Positions 31,710-44,395 of a DNA stretch of 64,000 nucleotides are shown piece after piece (position 1 is the first letter of the stretch; each line of letters begins with the position of its first letter). The DNA comes from Eonycteris spelaea (lineage: Eukaryota > Chordata > Mammalia > Chiroptera > Pteropodidae). The DNA lies in the NCBI GenBank assembly GCA_003508835.1, contig PUFA01000003.1, forward strand, positions 17,647,501-17,711,500, written 5' to 3'. The position numbers and the translations under genes were made by a program. The notes under the pieces were generated by a model. The model was not told where the DNA came from, did no database searches, and saw only the letters and a list, made by a program, of their open reading frames with translations.

Positions 31710-34220
31710 TGTCCCTTCCCCACCTCTACTGGTAAGGGACATCAACTAAAATTCCTTAATTCCACACCAGCCCTTTACAGATGGTTGGTGGAGGCAGGGT
31801 GGGCGGGGCGGCGGGGGACTCTGAAAATCGGAGCGGAAGTGTTGGGGCTGAGGAGCCGTGAACTGCTGGCAAGTGGAGCACCGGGACTCTGGCTCCTTAG
31901 GCCAATGCTGTGCCCACCTCCCCACACCTGCCTCAGGTACTCCCTTGGGTGAGAAAAATGAGCATTAACCTGACACAGGTACCCCACGTTGAGAGCCCAG
32001 AGACCTGGAGCTTGGGGCATGGCTCCCAGGACCCGGCTCTCAAGGATTGCATGGGAAGCCTGAGATGTCAGGGCGGAAGGGACCACAGGGATATCTGGCC
32101 CATCACCCAACCCTTTATTTTACAAGAAGCCGAAAGAGAGAAAGGGACTTGGCCAAGGGCACGCAGATGCGGCGAAGATCCAGGCCCCCGTCCTTCATTT
32201 TCCGTTCTCACTCACGGACCGGGAGGGCAGGAGCCACAAAGTCGTTATGTCCCAAAAGGTTAGCAGAAGCTCCTGTGGGGAGTGTGGGGCGAGCTCTTGG
32301 CGGGGAGCGCTTGATGGGAAGGAAGCTTTGCAGGATTGGGGATTGGAGGCTGGGCTCAGATGCCACTTCCAAGGCTCACTGGTGAGAGTAAAAGTGAACA
32401 AAATCAGACCCGCCTCCCGGGGCTTCTGTGGAGATTAACTGACTTAAGTTCGTGAACTATGAGGGGCCATTAGGACACGAGGCTGTTGTCCACTTGGGCT
32501 GTAAAGAGGAATTTCCTTAAGTATGAGGCACAGGACGGAGGAGGTGTGATTAGGGTCTGTAGGTACCAAAATCCAACAGAGCTATAAACAACATGGGCTC
32601 CCCTTATATCTTAGAGATCACGCAGGAGAAATCTTTACGAGAGTCTCAATAGTTGGTTAGAACATCTGCAGGGTCTCTGCCTAATACTCGTTTCGGGGTG
32701 CTCATGGAAGATACCGCTCCCGTCAGCCACAGCATCCGTGAGCTTCTGAGATGCATACGCTTTTATGTTTCACATCTCTGACACTGGAATGCTCCTTATA
32801 AGTGCCCATGGGTCCTATTTTAATTGTCTTTTTAAAAAATCTCTTAGTGATTCATAAAGTGATGGTACACCATACAATTGATGGCCTTCTAGGGCTGGTG
32901 AAATTTGGCATTCTTCTTTTATATGCCCTGTTCATAAACCTTTAGGGGCCACAGAGAAGCTATAGAAGCCTCAAAGGCAAATGTCAGTGCCCAGTCTGTG
33001 ATTCAGAAGGTCTAGGTTTCTTTTTCATTGCACACACCCACCCCCCCTTCATCTTGTTTTTAACATTTCTCAACCCCTCACATCCAAGGACTCAAGAACA
33101 CATCCCTGAGGACCAGACGTTAGTGAATTGGGAGGCAGGAGTCCTGGGACTCCCCTCTGGAGGCCTCTGGCTGTTCACTGGCCCAATTAGAGGAACACCT
33201 TTCTGCCTCACTCTTTAGGGGCTGGTGAGGATAACAGGGGATCCTTGCAGTCTAAAAAGCTTAGGACATGCCCCAGAGTTACTATTCTAGAAAAAATGCT
33301 AACTTCTTTAACCTTTCCTCTCTCCCCAAACCAGCTGTCCAAGCCCCCTTCCTGTGCCTCTCTGAGGACCAACAATCTTCCAGACACTCAGATGACCCTT
33401 CTGGAATACCAACCCCATCCTTCTCCTGTTCCTCCAGCAGCCACGGTCTCCCAGTACCCAGTACTCTGCTGCTCCTGCATTTAGTGCCGGCTTGGCCCCT
33501 GGCTGCTCCCCATCCTCTCCACCCTTTGTGTACCCCGCTTCTCCCTCAAGATCTTCCCCAAACCCAGCATTGCACTTGTGATCCAAAGTCTTACATGGCC
33601 CCACGTGTCCGCAGGACGCCAGCACCTAAATACCCAGTACCGCCTCACCAAGCGGGGTATCCAACTGACGTGGATAGTGATGATGCAGAAGGGCAGCTGC
33701 TGGGTCAAGTCCACGGGGCTGGCTCATCCTTGGCAGGGTTGCCGTGGCCCTTGGCCCTAGGCCAGGATGAGCTTGGCTCAATGTAAGCCCAGGTCTTTAG
33801 CTCCTCTATTTCTCCCTCATGGTCCTCTTTATTTATATTTAAATATTTATTAAGCCCCTACTCTGTGTTGGGAACTGTGCAGAACCTAAAAAAAGAGAGT
33901 GCCTTATCTTCTTTTCATTTATTTATTCATTCATTCACTTATTTTACCAACGTTGATTGAATGGCGGACCCTTTCCAGGCCCTTCTCAATGGCATTGCCA
34001 TCTGTCCCTCTCATGGTGCCACCTCTTCTCCCCCTGATTCCCTGCTTTCATTCCAGACTTTGGTCAGATCTGATCATGGTGTAGATGACAGAGGTTTTAT
34101 AGTCAGGGGAAACTGAGACCCCAGAGATCAGAGAGGCTTTCTCCATGGCCAGATGGAGCCTGGGCAGCGTTATGTGCCTGAGCTGCAGCGTTGACTTCAG
34201 GTGGGGGCAGCTGGCTTGGT
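31710..34220. other. Intron, diverged repeat fragments, no gene seen
   Basis: A MIR-type segment is likely at about 32050-32170 ('gggaccacagggatatctgg', 'cctttattttacaag', 'gggacttggccaaggg'). Another old repeat start lies at 33835-33965. Overlapping frames at 33268-33786 have no recognisable product. Confidence 0.4.
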
Positions 34221-34224
34221 CCAG

Positions 34225-34350
34225 TTCTCATACCTGTCATTCGGGTGACCTGGGGAACTTGCAAAAACCATATTCCCAGGTCCCACAGCAGAGCTACCAT
34301 TCTAGGGTAAGAATCTGTATTTTTATGTATTTGTGAATTTTAAATACAAG
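34225..34350 (+). mobile_element. MER5-like hAT relic
   Basis: 'gtgacctggggaacttgc', 'tattcccaggtcccacagc' and 'agggtaagaatctgtattt' follow the MER5/MER20-type order. Confidence 0.5.
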
Positions 34351-34516
34351 CTAGTGGTCTTGTCATTAAAGAAGAAAGACGCCCACGTGGGGAAAATGTA
34401 AGCAGTATGGCAGACTCATCACTGAACAGTGACAGTTTCTATCCCACTACCAGACTTCACCTTTGCCCCGCAGGTCCCTCCCCAGAGGTGATGATTGTTC
34501 ATACCCATCCGGGTTA

Positions 34517-34552
34517 AGACATCATACATGTGCTAGACATCATACATGTTGT
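34517..34552 (+). repeat. 18-base tandem duplication
   Basis: Two units beginning 'agacatcatacatgt' differ at only two of the last three bases. Confidence 0.8.
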
Positions 34553-34937
34553 GTTGAACAGAACTCATGTCTCTGCCCCTGTGGAGCTGACAGCCTAGTG
34601 GAGGTGACTGGGAGGGAACAAACGGCCTAAAATACACATGTAATCATGAAATGTGACAAGAGTCAGGCATGAGCAGAACAAGGTTACAGGAAAGAGAACA
34701 GCAAGCATGACCTCATTTTGGTGGGCTGCACTGGAGGGAGTGGGTGTGGATGGGGTGAGGACTTCCCAACCTCTTGTCCAGAATCCTACATGATTCTGAA
34801 GGAACTCTCGGGGAGTCTCAGGACCCTCTGCACTTACTCCTCACTCAATGCCTGTGTTTACAGAGTGTAGCAAGACCCTTCCTGATGCTTGGGAGTCAAC
34901 ATCCAGTTAGGACATCATCCACGATAAGGATCACATT

Positions 34938-35342
34938 GGTTTCCTAAGGCTGCCGTACATAGCACCACAGGCTGGGTGGCTTACAACAATAGAGACTTTT
35001 CTCTCACAGGTCTCGAGGCTGGGAGTCTGAAATCAAGCTATTGACAGATCCATGCTCCCTCTGAAGTATCTAGGGAAGGGTCCTTCCTGCTTTTTCTAGC
35101 TTTTGGTGGTTGTTGGCAAAACGTGGAGTTCCCTGGCTTGTAGACACATCACTCAAATCTCTGCCTCTGTCATCAAATGGTGTTCTCCCTGTGTGTCCCT
35201 GTCTCTACTTGGCCTTTGTATAAAAATAGCAGCCATTGTATTAGGGCCCACTCTAATCCACTCATCTTAACTTGATCACATCTACAAAGGCCCTGTTTCC
35301 AAATAAGGTCAAATTCACAGGCACAGAGGGTCAGGACTTTAA
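34938..35342 (+). repeat. Old interspersed repeat with 'gctgggtggcttacaacaat' motif
   Basis: In order: 'cctaaggctgccgtacat', 'gctgggtggcttacaacaat', 'cttttctctcacaggtctcg', 'gtattagggcccactctaat' and 'ccctgtttccaaataaggtc'. This is a near full-length copy of a very common mammalian repeat. I do not assign its class. Confidence 0.7.
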
Positions 35343-35344
35343 AG

Positions 35345-36020
35345 TGCATTTTTTGGGGTGTGGAGGGGTCACAACTCCCCATAAGGATGAAACATGGAGG
35401 CCCGGGGACCTGGGGCTGTAGGGGTTGCAAGGATTCGGGGAAGGGGACATAGTCTCTGCAGGCTGGGGCAAGTAGCACAGGGCAGGCTTCAGGAAGGGGA
35501 AAATCCTGATGGTTTGGGGGGATCTGGGTATATGGGGAGGAGGGCAGAGCGTGGGCACGTGAATGAGTGAAAAAGAGCAGAGGTGGGAAGGCACGAAGCA
35601 CATACTGCCATAGGCATAGGCTCCAAGGACTTCCTCAGAGCCTCTTCTAGAACTGTGAGCCCAGCAAAATGATGCCCCGGTGCTTATGAAGCTTACAGCA
35701 CATCTTAAAGGTAACTGATTTGCTCCTCCCCTGAAGGAAGACATGGGGCAGTGGAGTGTGACCCCACAGTTTTCCTCTGTGACCTTTCCCAACTCATGCT
35801 GGCTCTGACGTTCAGGTATGGTAGCTGCAGAGGAAAGAAGAGTGACTGTCATCTGAGTTTCTGGGATAAGCTAACTTATGTCGCCAAAGCCCAGAGCTTA
35901 TGACCCTTGATGACATGCTCCAAACACCGCAAACCGTCCCTTCCTTTCCTTTTTATGCCCACACCAAACGCCTTCCTTTTCCATCCCTTTCTTTCTCACA
36001 CACTCAGGGAGAAAGTTGTA
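35345..36020. other. Intron, no gene seen
   Basis: Only long antisense chance frames. Confidence 0.4.
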
Positions 36021-36029
36021 TGTGGGTTG

Positions 36030-36118
36030 GATGACGCCTGCCTTGTTCATCACTGTATCCCCAGTGCCTAGACAGGGTCTGCTCAGAGCACCCAAGAAGC
36101 GGTCATTTGATCTAAAGA
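36030..36118 (+). repeat. L2 3' end
   Basis: 'cttgttcatcactgtatccc' then 'cagtgcctagacagggtctg' is the diagnostic 3' part of L2. Confidence 0.7.
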
Positions 36119-36229
36119 CCACAGTGACATGAGAGACTCCAGACAGTCACACGCTCAGATCTTGTCCCTGCAGAGACCCAGATCCCCCAGCCCTTCATGC
36201 ACACCACCGTCTCAGGAGGACCAGGCTCA

Positions 36230-36375
36230 GGTCCTGCCGTGTGGGTGAGATATTTGCCCTTCCCTGGCCTCAGTTGCACTTTCCTTAAAGTGTATGTGAG
36301 AATATTCCCTTCATAGGGCTGATATGTGAGTGAAATGTGAACAGTTATCAAGAAGCTAGAATTATGCAACTCATT
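36230..36375 (+). repeat. MIR, diverged
   Basis: 'ggcctcagttgcactttcct', 'cccttcatagggctgatatg' and 'gtgagtgaaatgtgaacag' keep the MIR order. Confidence 0.55.
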
Positions 36376-36409
36376 TCAGCCCAACTACCAGGGCTCCTCC
36401 TGCTCGACA

Positions 36410-36720
36410 ATCTGAGCTCTGTGGTGCCAGGCCCAGGGGATTCAGGGTGAACAAGGCAGGCTGCTCCCTGCCTGCAGGGTGATGGTCTGTCTGCTGGGAA
36501 AGCTGGATTGTATGTAAGGAGTTTACAAAGTGAGGAACAAAAGGGGAGCTCAGGAAGCTCCGAGGAGGTGTAATCAGGATTTCAGCTGGTTCAGGTGTCA
36601 GGTAAAGCCTTCCTGAGGAAGTGGCACAAAGAGAAGGAGTTAGTCAGCAAAGAGTGGAAGAAGATTTCTCAGCAGAGGAAATTGCATTTTCGAGGCTAGA
36701 GCTCATGGCCTGTCCTAGAA
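36410..36720 (+). repeat. Ancient interspersed repeat, same type as 26270-26700
   Basis: 'gtaaagccttcctgaggaag' and 'cagcagaggaaattgcatt' are typical of the family. Confidence 0.45.
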
Positions 36721-36989
36721 ATAGAGAGCAGTCTGGTGTGAAGGGGGCCAGAGAGGCCAGATGGACTCCACCTGAAAGGCTAGTGTATTAGTTAGCATTC
36801 AATTTGGTCTAAAAGCTGCAGTTTATTTGTTTCACCTGTTTAGAAGAAGTCTGGCAGAGTGATCCAGGACTGGTGTGGTGCCCCATAATGTCAGAGACCC
36901 AGGCTGCTCCTACTAATTGCTCTGGCATTCATGAATTTCATTTCTGTCACTCATGGCCCAATATAACAGCTAAAACTTCAGCTCTTGTG

Positions 36990-37265
36990 TCTGCATTTTA
37001 GCCACTGGAAAAGGAAGAAGGGCTGAGGGTGCTTTCTCAAATTGAGGCACTTCCTGGAAATTGCATACACCATTTGAATTTAAATCCTGTTGGACAGATT
37101 TCAGTCACATACATGGTCACGCTCAGCTTCAAGGGAAGCTGTGAAAATATCTTTCTTCCAGACAGCACGGGCCAACTAAGAAGGAGAGATTCTGTTACTA
37201 TGGAAAGAGAGAAAGATGGGTATTGGGGGAGAACTCATAGTCTCCCCCATAGTTATCGTGTTTCG
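36990..37265 (+). repeat. Interspersed repeat, family not assigned (copy 3 of 3)
   Basis: 'gaaaatatctttcttccag', 'gaaagatgggtattggggg' and 'gaactcatagtctcccc' parallel the 3' part of the copy at 30835-31010. Confidence 0.4.
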
Positions 37266-37269
37266 TATT

Positions 37270-38455
37270 TCAGTTGATGAAGGCACTCTAGGTCCTGCAT
37301 ATTATGAGCATGTCATGAGTCCATTGAGGGGCATCCACCTCACTCCTCCAAATAGAACCATCCTTCTTCTACCGATGTGGTTCATTCGAGGGCTAGCCTC
37401 CCCTCCTCCATGGAAGCCTCACTCCTCATCGAGCGTGTTGAGGCTGCTGGGGGTATTCTCTCCTGCTGCTGGGGTAGCAGGAGGAGGGCTAGTGTAGTCA
37501 CAGCTAGGCACGGAGAAATAGGGGCGTTCTGTAAACGGGAGGACTCAATTGGTGGTCAGGCCCAACTGGGAAATCAGTCCTACTGCGTCTGTGGGCTAAC
37601 CTGGGAACTCAGGGTTCCTTAGGAAAATGCAACTGGAATTCCAAACAACTCATTTATAAACGAACCCTTGAGACCCAGGTTGCTCGTGTCCTTTTCTCAA
37701 AGACATTTCCATGCAACCCCTGCTTTCCAACATGACCCTCTTTTCCTCTCTTTTGGGAAGAAAGCACCAGACAACACCAAGCGAAGGAACTCTGTGTTAG
37801 GGAAGTGTTCGGAGCCTCCCTGGGGACCAGGAGGTGGGTGCCTGGGAGAAGGCTGCCCTGCCCCTGGGACTGTCCCTCACGGGCACATGGGGTGGGCTGT
37901 GGAGTTCTGTCTGGGGCAGTGCCAGGCTGATCCCAGGGTGCTCATGCAGGGAGAGAGCTGGGTCCCATCCAGCCTTGGGGTATTCAAGCTGCTCTTGGTG
38001 TCCCCTGGGGACCACAGAGCTGTAGAGGAGGGGGGAGCCCAGGGGCAGGGCTTCAGGCCACAGCAGGTGACCTCCCATCAGCTTTCAAAGTAGGCTTCTA
38101 CTAAACGCTGCATTCGAAGGAACTAGAAAAAGTCGAAGACTCCGGGCAAGCCCTCAGTGAGCAGCAGGTGGGAAACAGTTGGGAAGGAGAGAGCCACTTG
38201 CCCAGATTCACCTGGCCAGCTGGTGGCAAAGCTGGGGCGTGAGTGCGTTTTCCTGATGCCCAGTGTGAAGAGTTTTACCGCACCACCCACACTGCTGCAT
38301 CCGGTTGGATTAGGTAATAGCTTCTTGATCTCCCAAGAGGAGCTGGCTTCTCCCCGGCTCCAGATGGGAAATGAAAGGAAAAGATAAACTCTCACCCTTG
38401 CTCTCCAAAGTGAAATTTCAACTCAATCTCTGTAGACTTTTTGTTCTAAAACAGA
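37270..38455. other. Intron, no gene seen
   Basis: Unique-looking sequence without recognisable exon or young repeat. Confidence 0.4.
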
Positions 38456-38464
38456 AGAGAAAAT

Positions 38465-38570
38465 GTTGATTTTATATATTTATAATGATATATAAATCAT
38501 TACTCATTAAGTGTTTATGTACATATACATACATATATGTGCAATAGATATATCTATATATGTATACAAA
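38465..38570. repeat. AT-rich low-complexity (TA)n/(ACAT)n
   Basis: 'tatatatttataatgatata' and 'acatatacatacatatatg' are degenerate alternating TA and CATA units. Confidence 0.75.
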
Positions 38571-38579
38571 ATTTGTCTG

Positions 38580-40160
38580 GGCATTGTAAGGCCACAATAC
38601 AATATCTAAAGGCAGTGAAAAGCAGGCACACAGTGAAAGCAAGGTTTCCCCCTCCCCTGTGCCCAGACACTCGGTGGCTTTTCACAGTTTCCTCCGGACC
38701 CCATCAAAGATTATCATGCTCATTCCATTTGGTCCTCTTGATCCCTGTTATCCTCAAGATTGTTGTTAAACATACATGATTATCAAAGAAGAGTAAAACA
38801 GGCCAACTGGCTGGGGAAGAGCATCCCTCACCCTAGGGTGGTGGCCCAGGTGCAAAGGACTGTCTACTTCCCAGATGCAAGCTAGGGAGCTCTGGGGGCC
38901 TCCATCCCCTGTCTTTGCTGGCTCCTGGGTGAATGAATCTGTCACCCACCCCTGTCTTACTCTCCTGCATTAGCGAATGAGGGGGTTGGGTGAGATGCTC
39001 TCGAAGATCCCTTTTAGCTCAAATTTCCATGATCCTATTATCTACTTTATGCCCCGTTTCCCCACTTAAAGAAATTAAGAAATAGGGCAGCTTTGAAGAT
39101 AATAGCTCATTTATGTTCCCGAAGGATTTCAAAGGCATTTACAGATTGCAAGCAAAATGCAGCTCAAATTTGGCTGTGGTTGGCCTGCCAAAGGCACAAC
39201 TCGCCCACCTGGTCCCCACTAAAAAGTAAGAGTTATAGTGGGGAGGCCCCAGGCTCTAGGCTTGGGAGCCTCTGCAAGGTGAGGGCAGTGACTTTCCCCT
39301 CTGAGGCCAGTCTTTTCTCCCCCAGGCGATGAGGTGTACCCCACAGACCCTTGGGGTGTATTCCTGAGGACCCAGGTTTTCCATCCAAAGTTTTGTGAGA
39401 AAGTGATTTCTACCCCGAGATTCCTTAAGCCTAGGCGTGTCATCTTACAGCCAGCTGAGTGAGTCCCTCAGGGCACTCCTAAAAGGAATAACAGATTTCC
39501 CCAGGATGCTTGCCTTCCAGGAGTGGGTTGGGGGGAGGGGCGGGTGTGGAGAGGTCCCACAGGCCCCAGGCGTTTGGCCCACTCATTAGCAAGCTACAGT
39601 TCCACACTGGATGTCCTCCTTGTGGTTCACGTTCTGTTCTTACAAACTCTGAAGAGTAGCCTGGAAGCCACCGAAGTAGATGGTAGCACAGCCATGCCTC
39701 TCTCGTGTGAGCTAGTGAAAGCCTTGAAGCTTTGTTACTTACAGATGCAGGATAACTTGGCCGTGGCCAGCACAGCTTTGGGACCTGCTTCGGTGAACAA
39801 GGAAGAGGGATCTGTGATAACCACACCAAGCTCAATTGTACTTCGGTCGGTGTGTTCAAAGAATTTGACAAGTTCCCTGTGCGGCAGCTCCCTCTGGTCC
39901 TTTTCTTTGAGTCACAGAAGCATAGCACACTGGAGCCGGAGGGACTTTAGAGATATGTTCACTCGGCCCTTGCATTTTGTAGAGGTGGAGACTGAGTCTG
40001 CAGGGGAAAAATCATCAGATGAGGCACTGGCGACAGGCAAGCCAGACCGCAGGGCTCCTGTGTGGAGCCCACAGGGATCTTTGCACACCTTAGCAGGCGT
40101 GTAGTTACACGGAAGCTGGCCCCTGCTGTCCTCGGGATGGAAGTTCACAAGGATGTGGGT
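38580..40160. other. Intron, MIR-class fragments, no gene seen
   Basis: A MIR-type 3' part lies at about 38970-39045 ('gaatgagggggttgggtgag', 'cccttttagctcaaat'). The 193-codon frame at 39523-40104 crosses an old repeat segment (39910-40000) and has no recognised homology. Confidence 0.4.
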
Positions 40161-40167
40161 TTTGCCT

Positions 40168-40255
40168 GATTTGTTGACTGCTGGTATCTCCAGTGCCTGA
40201 CCCAGGGTAGACACAGAGTAAATGCTCAATAAATACTAGTTGACCAAATACATGG
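40168..40255 (+). repeat. L2 3' end
   Basis: 'ctggtatctccagtgcctg', 'acccagggtagacacagag' and 'aaatgctcaataaatactag' are diagnostic of the L2 3' terminus. Confidence 0.8.
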
Positions 40256-40321
40256 GAGTTACAGCACATTCTAAATCAGAGAGTTCTGAATGAATGTGGC
40301 TTTGCGTGTCCTGTCAGTCCA

Positions 40322-40352
40322 AATAAAGAAATAAATAAATAAAAATAAAAAC
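40322..40352 (+). repeat. (AAAT)n tract
   Basis: About seven degenerate AAAT/AAATA units. Confidence 0.85.
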
Positions 40353-40359
40353 ACCTTCC

Positions 40360-42840
40360 TTGGGCTCCTAACGCAGCCCTAAGGTGAGCATTCTTAATTT
40401 TTTCACCTCCTTTGGCCGCAGAGGAAGCAAAGGCCAAGTCTTCTATCCTAGCAGAATAGACAGCTCTATTTTAAAAGTTAAAAAGATTGAAAGGAACACG
40501 GCACAGGGCCCCCAGCCAGGTCTGCCTTTGTTTGCAAAGCTCCAGCTTTCTCGGGAGCAGAGCAGCCTGCAAGTGGTGCCTGAAGCTGGCGTCTCTCGGG
40601 CCTTGGCTGCTGCTCGACTTGAGGTACCCATGAGTCAGGATCCACCCAATTCACCTCTGCACAACCCCTCCTTTGTGCCGGTTGGTGCCCACCCTGTGTG
40701 CAGCCTGTTGCGGGTCCAGGAGAGGGGCCATGGAGGAGAGCCGGTGGTCAGGTTGCCCAAGGAGGCTGATGGGCTGGTTGACTCTTGTCGTCATAAGGAT
40801 CTTGCCATGTCCCCCAGGCTCACTGCAAGCTCCTTCAGGGCAGAAAGCGTACTCCTTGAGATCTCCTTGGACTTTCTGAGTAGGATTGAAGAGGTCACAT
40901 CAATAGCTGGGGCCGCCAGTGAGAGTGTGACCTCTAGACTCTCCTCTTAGAGAGCCTGAGGCCCAGGTGCTGCTGCTCCCTGAACCGCTCACCTAAGGAC
41001 AAAGGGTCTCTGGACCTGTGCTCCCCACCCCCACCATGCACTTCCTCTCCAGCCAGAAGTGTGCTTAGGTTAGAAAACCTCAACCGTCAGCCGGAATGTA
41101 TTTTCGTGGGGTAAAAAAACTTCAAAGAAAATGCTCCAAGGACATAGAATGGGACTCTAAGTAACCACAGAGAGGCTCGTTTTGTGGGGCCCTAGAGGGC
41201 CTGCCTCACACAGAGGTGAGGCGACCCCCGGGCATGTGATTTCAGGTCGTCCCTCACTCCTCATTGTGGCTTGATGCCAAGATTTTAGGGTTGGTTTACA
41301 ATTAGATTTGTTTTACTCAGAAGTGGCCAAAGAGAGGCTGGAGGCAGTGTGGTGGTTTCATAGGGTTGCCCTCAGCTCTCTCTGACAACCTGTCCTCACT
41401 TGCTGCTTGGGGGCAACCTTTGCCCAGGACCAAACATTCCCCGGGAGCATAGACACAACGGGAACACCAGGCTCCGTGGATTCCTCCAAGCTCCTCTCTG
41501 CGCTGCAGGCTGGAGGCCTCAGGAAGCAGCTGACCGGTGGCCAGGACTCCTGGAACTTCAGAGTGGTTCAGGTGATGAACAGTCCTGGCCAGGGATTCAG
41601 GAAAGCAAGGCCCTCTGGCCTCTGCTGGGCTCCTCCCAGGCTCTTGGGGGTGCATCTGTTTCTCATTCTGTGATAAGAGAAGGTGGGTGGTTTGGGAGTC
41701 TCTGGGACTCCCCTTGCTTTTAATGCCCTATGAGCCTCTGGTTCTCCCAGGTACCCTAACTCTATTTCTTTCCCTTGCTCTACTGCTGCTTCCTTTCCAA
41801 GCAGCTTCCTGCCTTCTTGTGAGAGTGGGAGGTGGGGTGGAGTTGCTCTTTGGAACCAGACCTGGGAGGGATGGGGCTCAGATGGCAGGAACCTAGGTGG
41901 CTGGTGACCCAAGCCAAGGCCTGGAGGCTCCCACGTGGACTCTTTAGAAACCCAATTTCTTTGTCACCCATCCCACAACCCTGACTCGGGTCATGTAGGG
42001 TCAAGGGTTCAGGGGTTCTGCTTTGGGATGACCCATGTCTGTCTCTAGAGGTCCCTGGAGGAGCCTTTTTCTATGCCAAGTGAACACGTGTAGTTATTTC
42101 TTCACAAGGACACTGGCTTTTGATATTCAGGGTCCCAAGTGCGAAACCTGATTGGGCATCTCACTTTTTGTGACTTTGGACATCTCACTTCGTTTCTAAG
42201 TTTCCACATCCTCACTCAGTTAATGGGGAGATCTAACTTTGTGTTTAGATTTGATTGAGAGTATAGGGTGTGAGCAAGGGACAGGACTGACTTGGGGAGA
42301 GGTATCCAGCAAGGTGATTGTTCAAAGGAAGTTAAACCCATTTGCAAAGGAAATGTCATAGCTTGTGAACAAGCAATGGAAGATCGATCAGTACATGCTG
42401 GGGTCTAATTAGGAGCTAACTCTTATGATACAGCTTTAAGCCCTCTGGAGGATTAGGGAGGAATGAGCTGGGAACAACTGACAGTGTTACCTCCCCCCTT
42501 TCACCAAGCCTAGCCCAGCCTCAGAGGACATCCTGTTTTGCCCAGTGGTCCCCTCAGACACCTTAGCTCATTTGATGATAAGCCCCTGACAATTTGGTGG
42601 GGAGGGGTCATGGAGAGTTGCTCCCTCGTTTCTGTGTGCCCTTAGAGAGGGCCTTGCAGTGTCTTCTGGGGGATTCCAGGAGAACTTCTTGATAGTGTAG
42701 TGGTTCTTAAATGCTGGAGTCATGGCTGAGAAGAATAACAGGGTTTCTGAAAAGTTTCTAAACTGGAAGAAAGATGTTTCTTTCTGGAATGGCTCAAGTG
42801 TAGCTATGCCTTGAGACTTTTCCCTTCCAAGTCTTAAGAT
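40360..42840. other. Intron, no gene seen
   Basis: A 188-codon frame at 40384-40950 and others at 41317-41912 lack recognisable domains. A MIR fragment is likely at 42160-42240. Confidence 0.4.
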
Positions 42841-42844
42841 TGGG

Positions 42845-42985
42845 TTGAATTCATTCATTCATTCCTTCATTCACTCACTAATTCATTCATTTACTTAACA
42901 CACACCTATGGATTGTCCATTAGTTGTCAGGTGCTGTGCTAGAGGCTAGGGAAATAAGAGGAAACAAAATAGTCTTGGAGAGTAA
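42845..42985 (+). repeat. (ATTC)n plus ancient interspersed repeat
   Basis: 'gaattcattcattcattcct' leads into 'gtcaggtgctgtgctagagg' and 'ctagggaaataagaggaaac', the usual start of an old mammalian repeat. Confidence 0.6.
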
Positions 42986-42989
42986 AAAT

Positions 42990-43800
42990 GCAAGCTTAGC
43001 AAAAGGCCGTCTGTGTCCTGCTGGGCTTAGGGCCCAGTCCTCTCGTTGAGCTTCTGGGATTCACACCAAGAGGAAATTCATCATACACTTAATTTCCAAG
43101 AAAAAGGAAATAAATCACCAAAGCAAAACAACACTGTGGACCTTATAAAACAAACACAACAGGAAGACGCTGGGGTTGGGTGGTGATGAAAGGCTCCTTC
43201 CAGGCTGCCCATCTGCCGGGGGATGTGGAATCTCTTCTTACGGACGCTGAGTTTTGGGGATGTTCCAAAGACCTCTTGGGATTTAGCTTCCTATTCAAAT
43301 GGTTCAACCCTCTCCAGATGTTGGGTAGACCAGATGACCCCTGAGGTCTCCTTCTGCTTTAAAATTTAGCAATTCAGGGATTTTCAGGATCTGAGCTCAA
43401 ATTGGAGGATCATATTAATGTTCAGCATGGCTAGCGGACAACAATTTGTCCATAGTAGTGACCTGAAAAGGAAGTGGAATCCTACTTGGAAGAAAAGTGG
43501 CTCTCTACTCCATGCAGTTGTGCCAGAGCTTTGTACTGTCACTCTTTGTGACGGGGTAGAATTGGTTCTTGAATGACAGATGGGTCTATTGGATCCATTG
43601 CCTGATGTCCTCATAATCAGGCAGTTTCAGTGAAAAGGTAGCTCTCGACCTGGGCCTTAAAAGCCACATCTCCTAAAGCTTCCAGCATGGAGCAAGTTGT
43701 GTTTGTATAGTCACTGGCAACGTACTCTACCAAGCTGGCCTTGGTTTTGCCGCCATCCTTCTATGACTGTGTTTCATTCTAGACCAGACTCCAGCTCCCC
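42990..43800. other. Intron, no gene seen
   Basis: A MIR-type 3' fragment lies near 43320-43385. The rest is unassigned. Confidence 0.4.
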
Positions 43801-43811
43801 TGAATATCAGA

Positions 43812-43978
43812 TTAGAGGTTTGGTTCTCAAGCCTTCTTAAGCATCAGCATCACTTCAGTGCCTGAAATAATTCAGATCGCTGGGCTCTCCTCCTTAATAG
43901 TCACTGCTGCAGTCTGGGGTGGTGGTAGGCATCTATATTTTTAACCTTCTCCTGATGTGATTTTAAGAACCACTACCT
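43812..43978 (+). mobile_element. MER5A-like hAT element with both ends
   Basis: It begins 'ttggttctcaagcctt' and ends 'attttaagaaccactacctg', the inverted termini of MER5-type elements. Inside are 'gcatcagcatcacttcagtg', 'tcgctgggctctcctcc' and 'gtaggcatctatatttttaa'. Confidence 0.7.
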
Positions 43979-43984
43979 GAGGCT

Positions 43985-44100
43985 ACAGTCTCCATGTGTG
44001 GTCCTCTCGGCAGTGCCCTTACCTGGGGAGCTTGTTAAACATGGAGATTCCTGGGCCCCTCCTCAGAGCTGCTGAGTGAGAAACTAGGTGGGTGATTTTT
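43985..44100 (+). mobile_element. MER20-like hAT relic
   Basis: 'gtgtggtcctctcggcagtg', 'acctggggagcttgttaaac' and 'gagattcctgggcccctcct' follow the MER20 order. Confidence 0.6.
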
Positions 44101-44354
44101 GTTGCATGCTGACAGTAGAGATGACTGTGCTTGGCTGTCTGCTTCCCTGGACTGCCATGAGCCCATGTGCTTATACAAAGAAGTTCCTTTCAGGAGAAGT
44201 TTATTGGAAGTTCACTAAGTAGGTTCATTGGAGATGCAAGTAGGGCCTTCCCAATCTTGGCTGAGATTAGCTTGGAGTGTGAGGATCTGAACAGAGAATA
44301 AAAGATGTTGGTTAAATCATTCAGTCCTCCCCTATCTGCCTCCTTACTCACCCT

Positions 44355-44395
44355 GTCCCCCCCCGCCCCTACCCCCTACCTGCACCCCAACCTAC
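44355..44395 (-). other. C-run cluster (G-quadruplex on the minus strand)
   Basis: Several C-runs of four to eight separated by short spacers fit an i-motif on plus and a G-quadruplex on minus. Confidence 0.5.

Noticed and set aside
39523..40104. 193-codon plus-strand frame that looks fairly protein-like
   Set aside because: Its C-terminal half lies in an old MIR/L2-class repeat segment, and no known family or splice sites support it.
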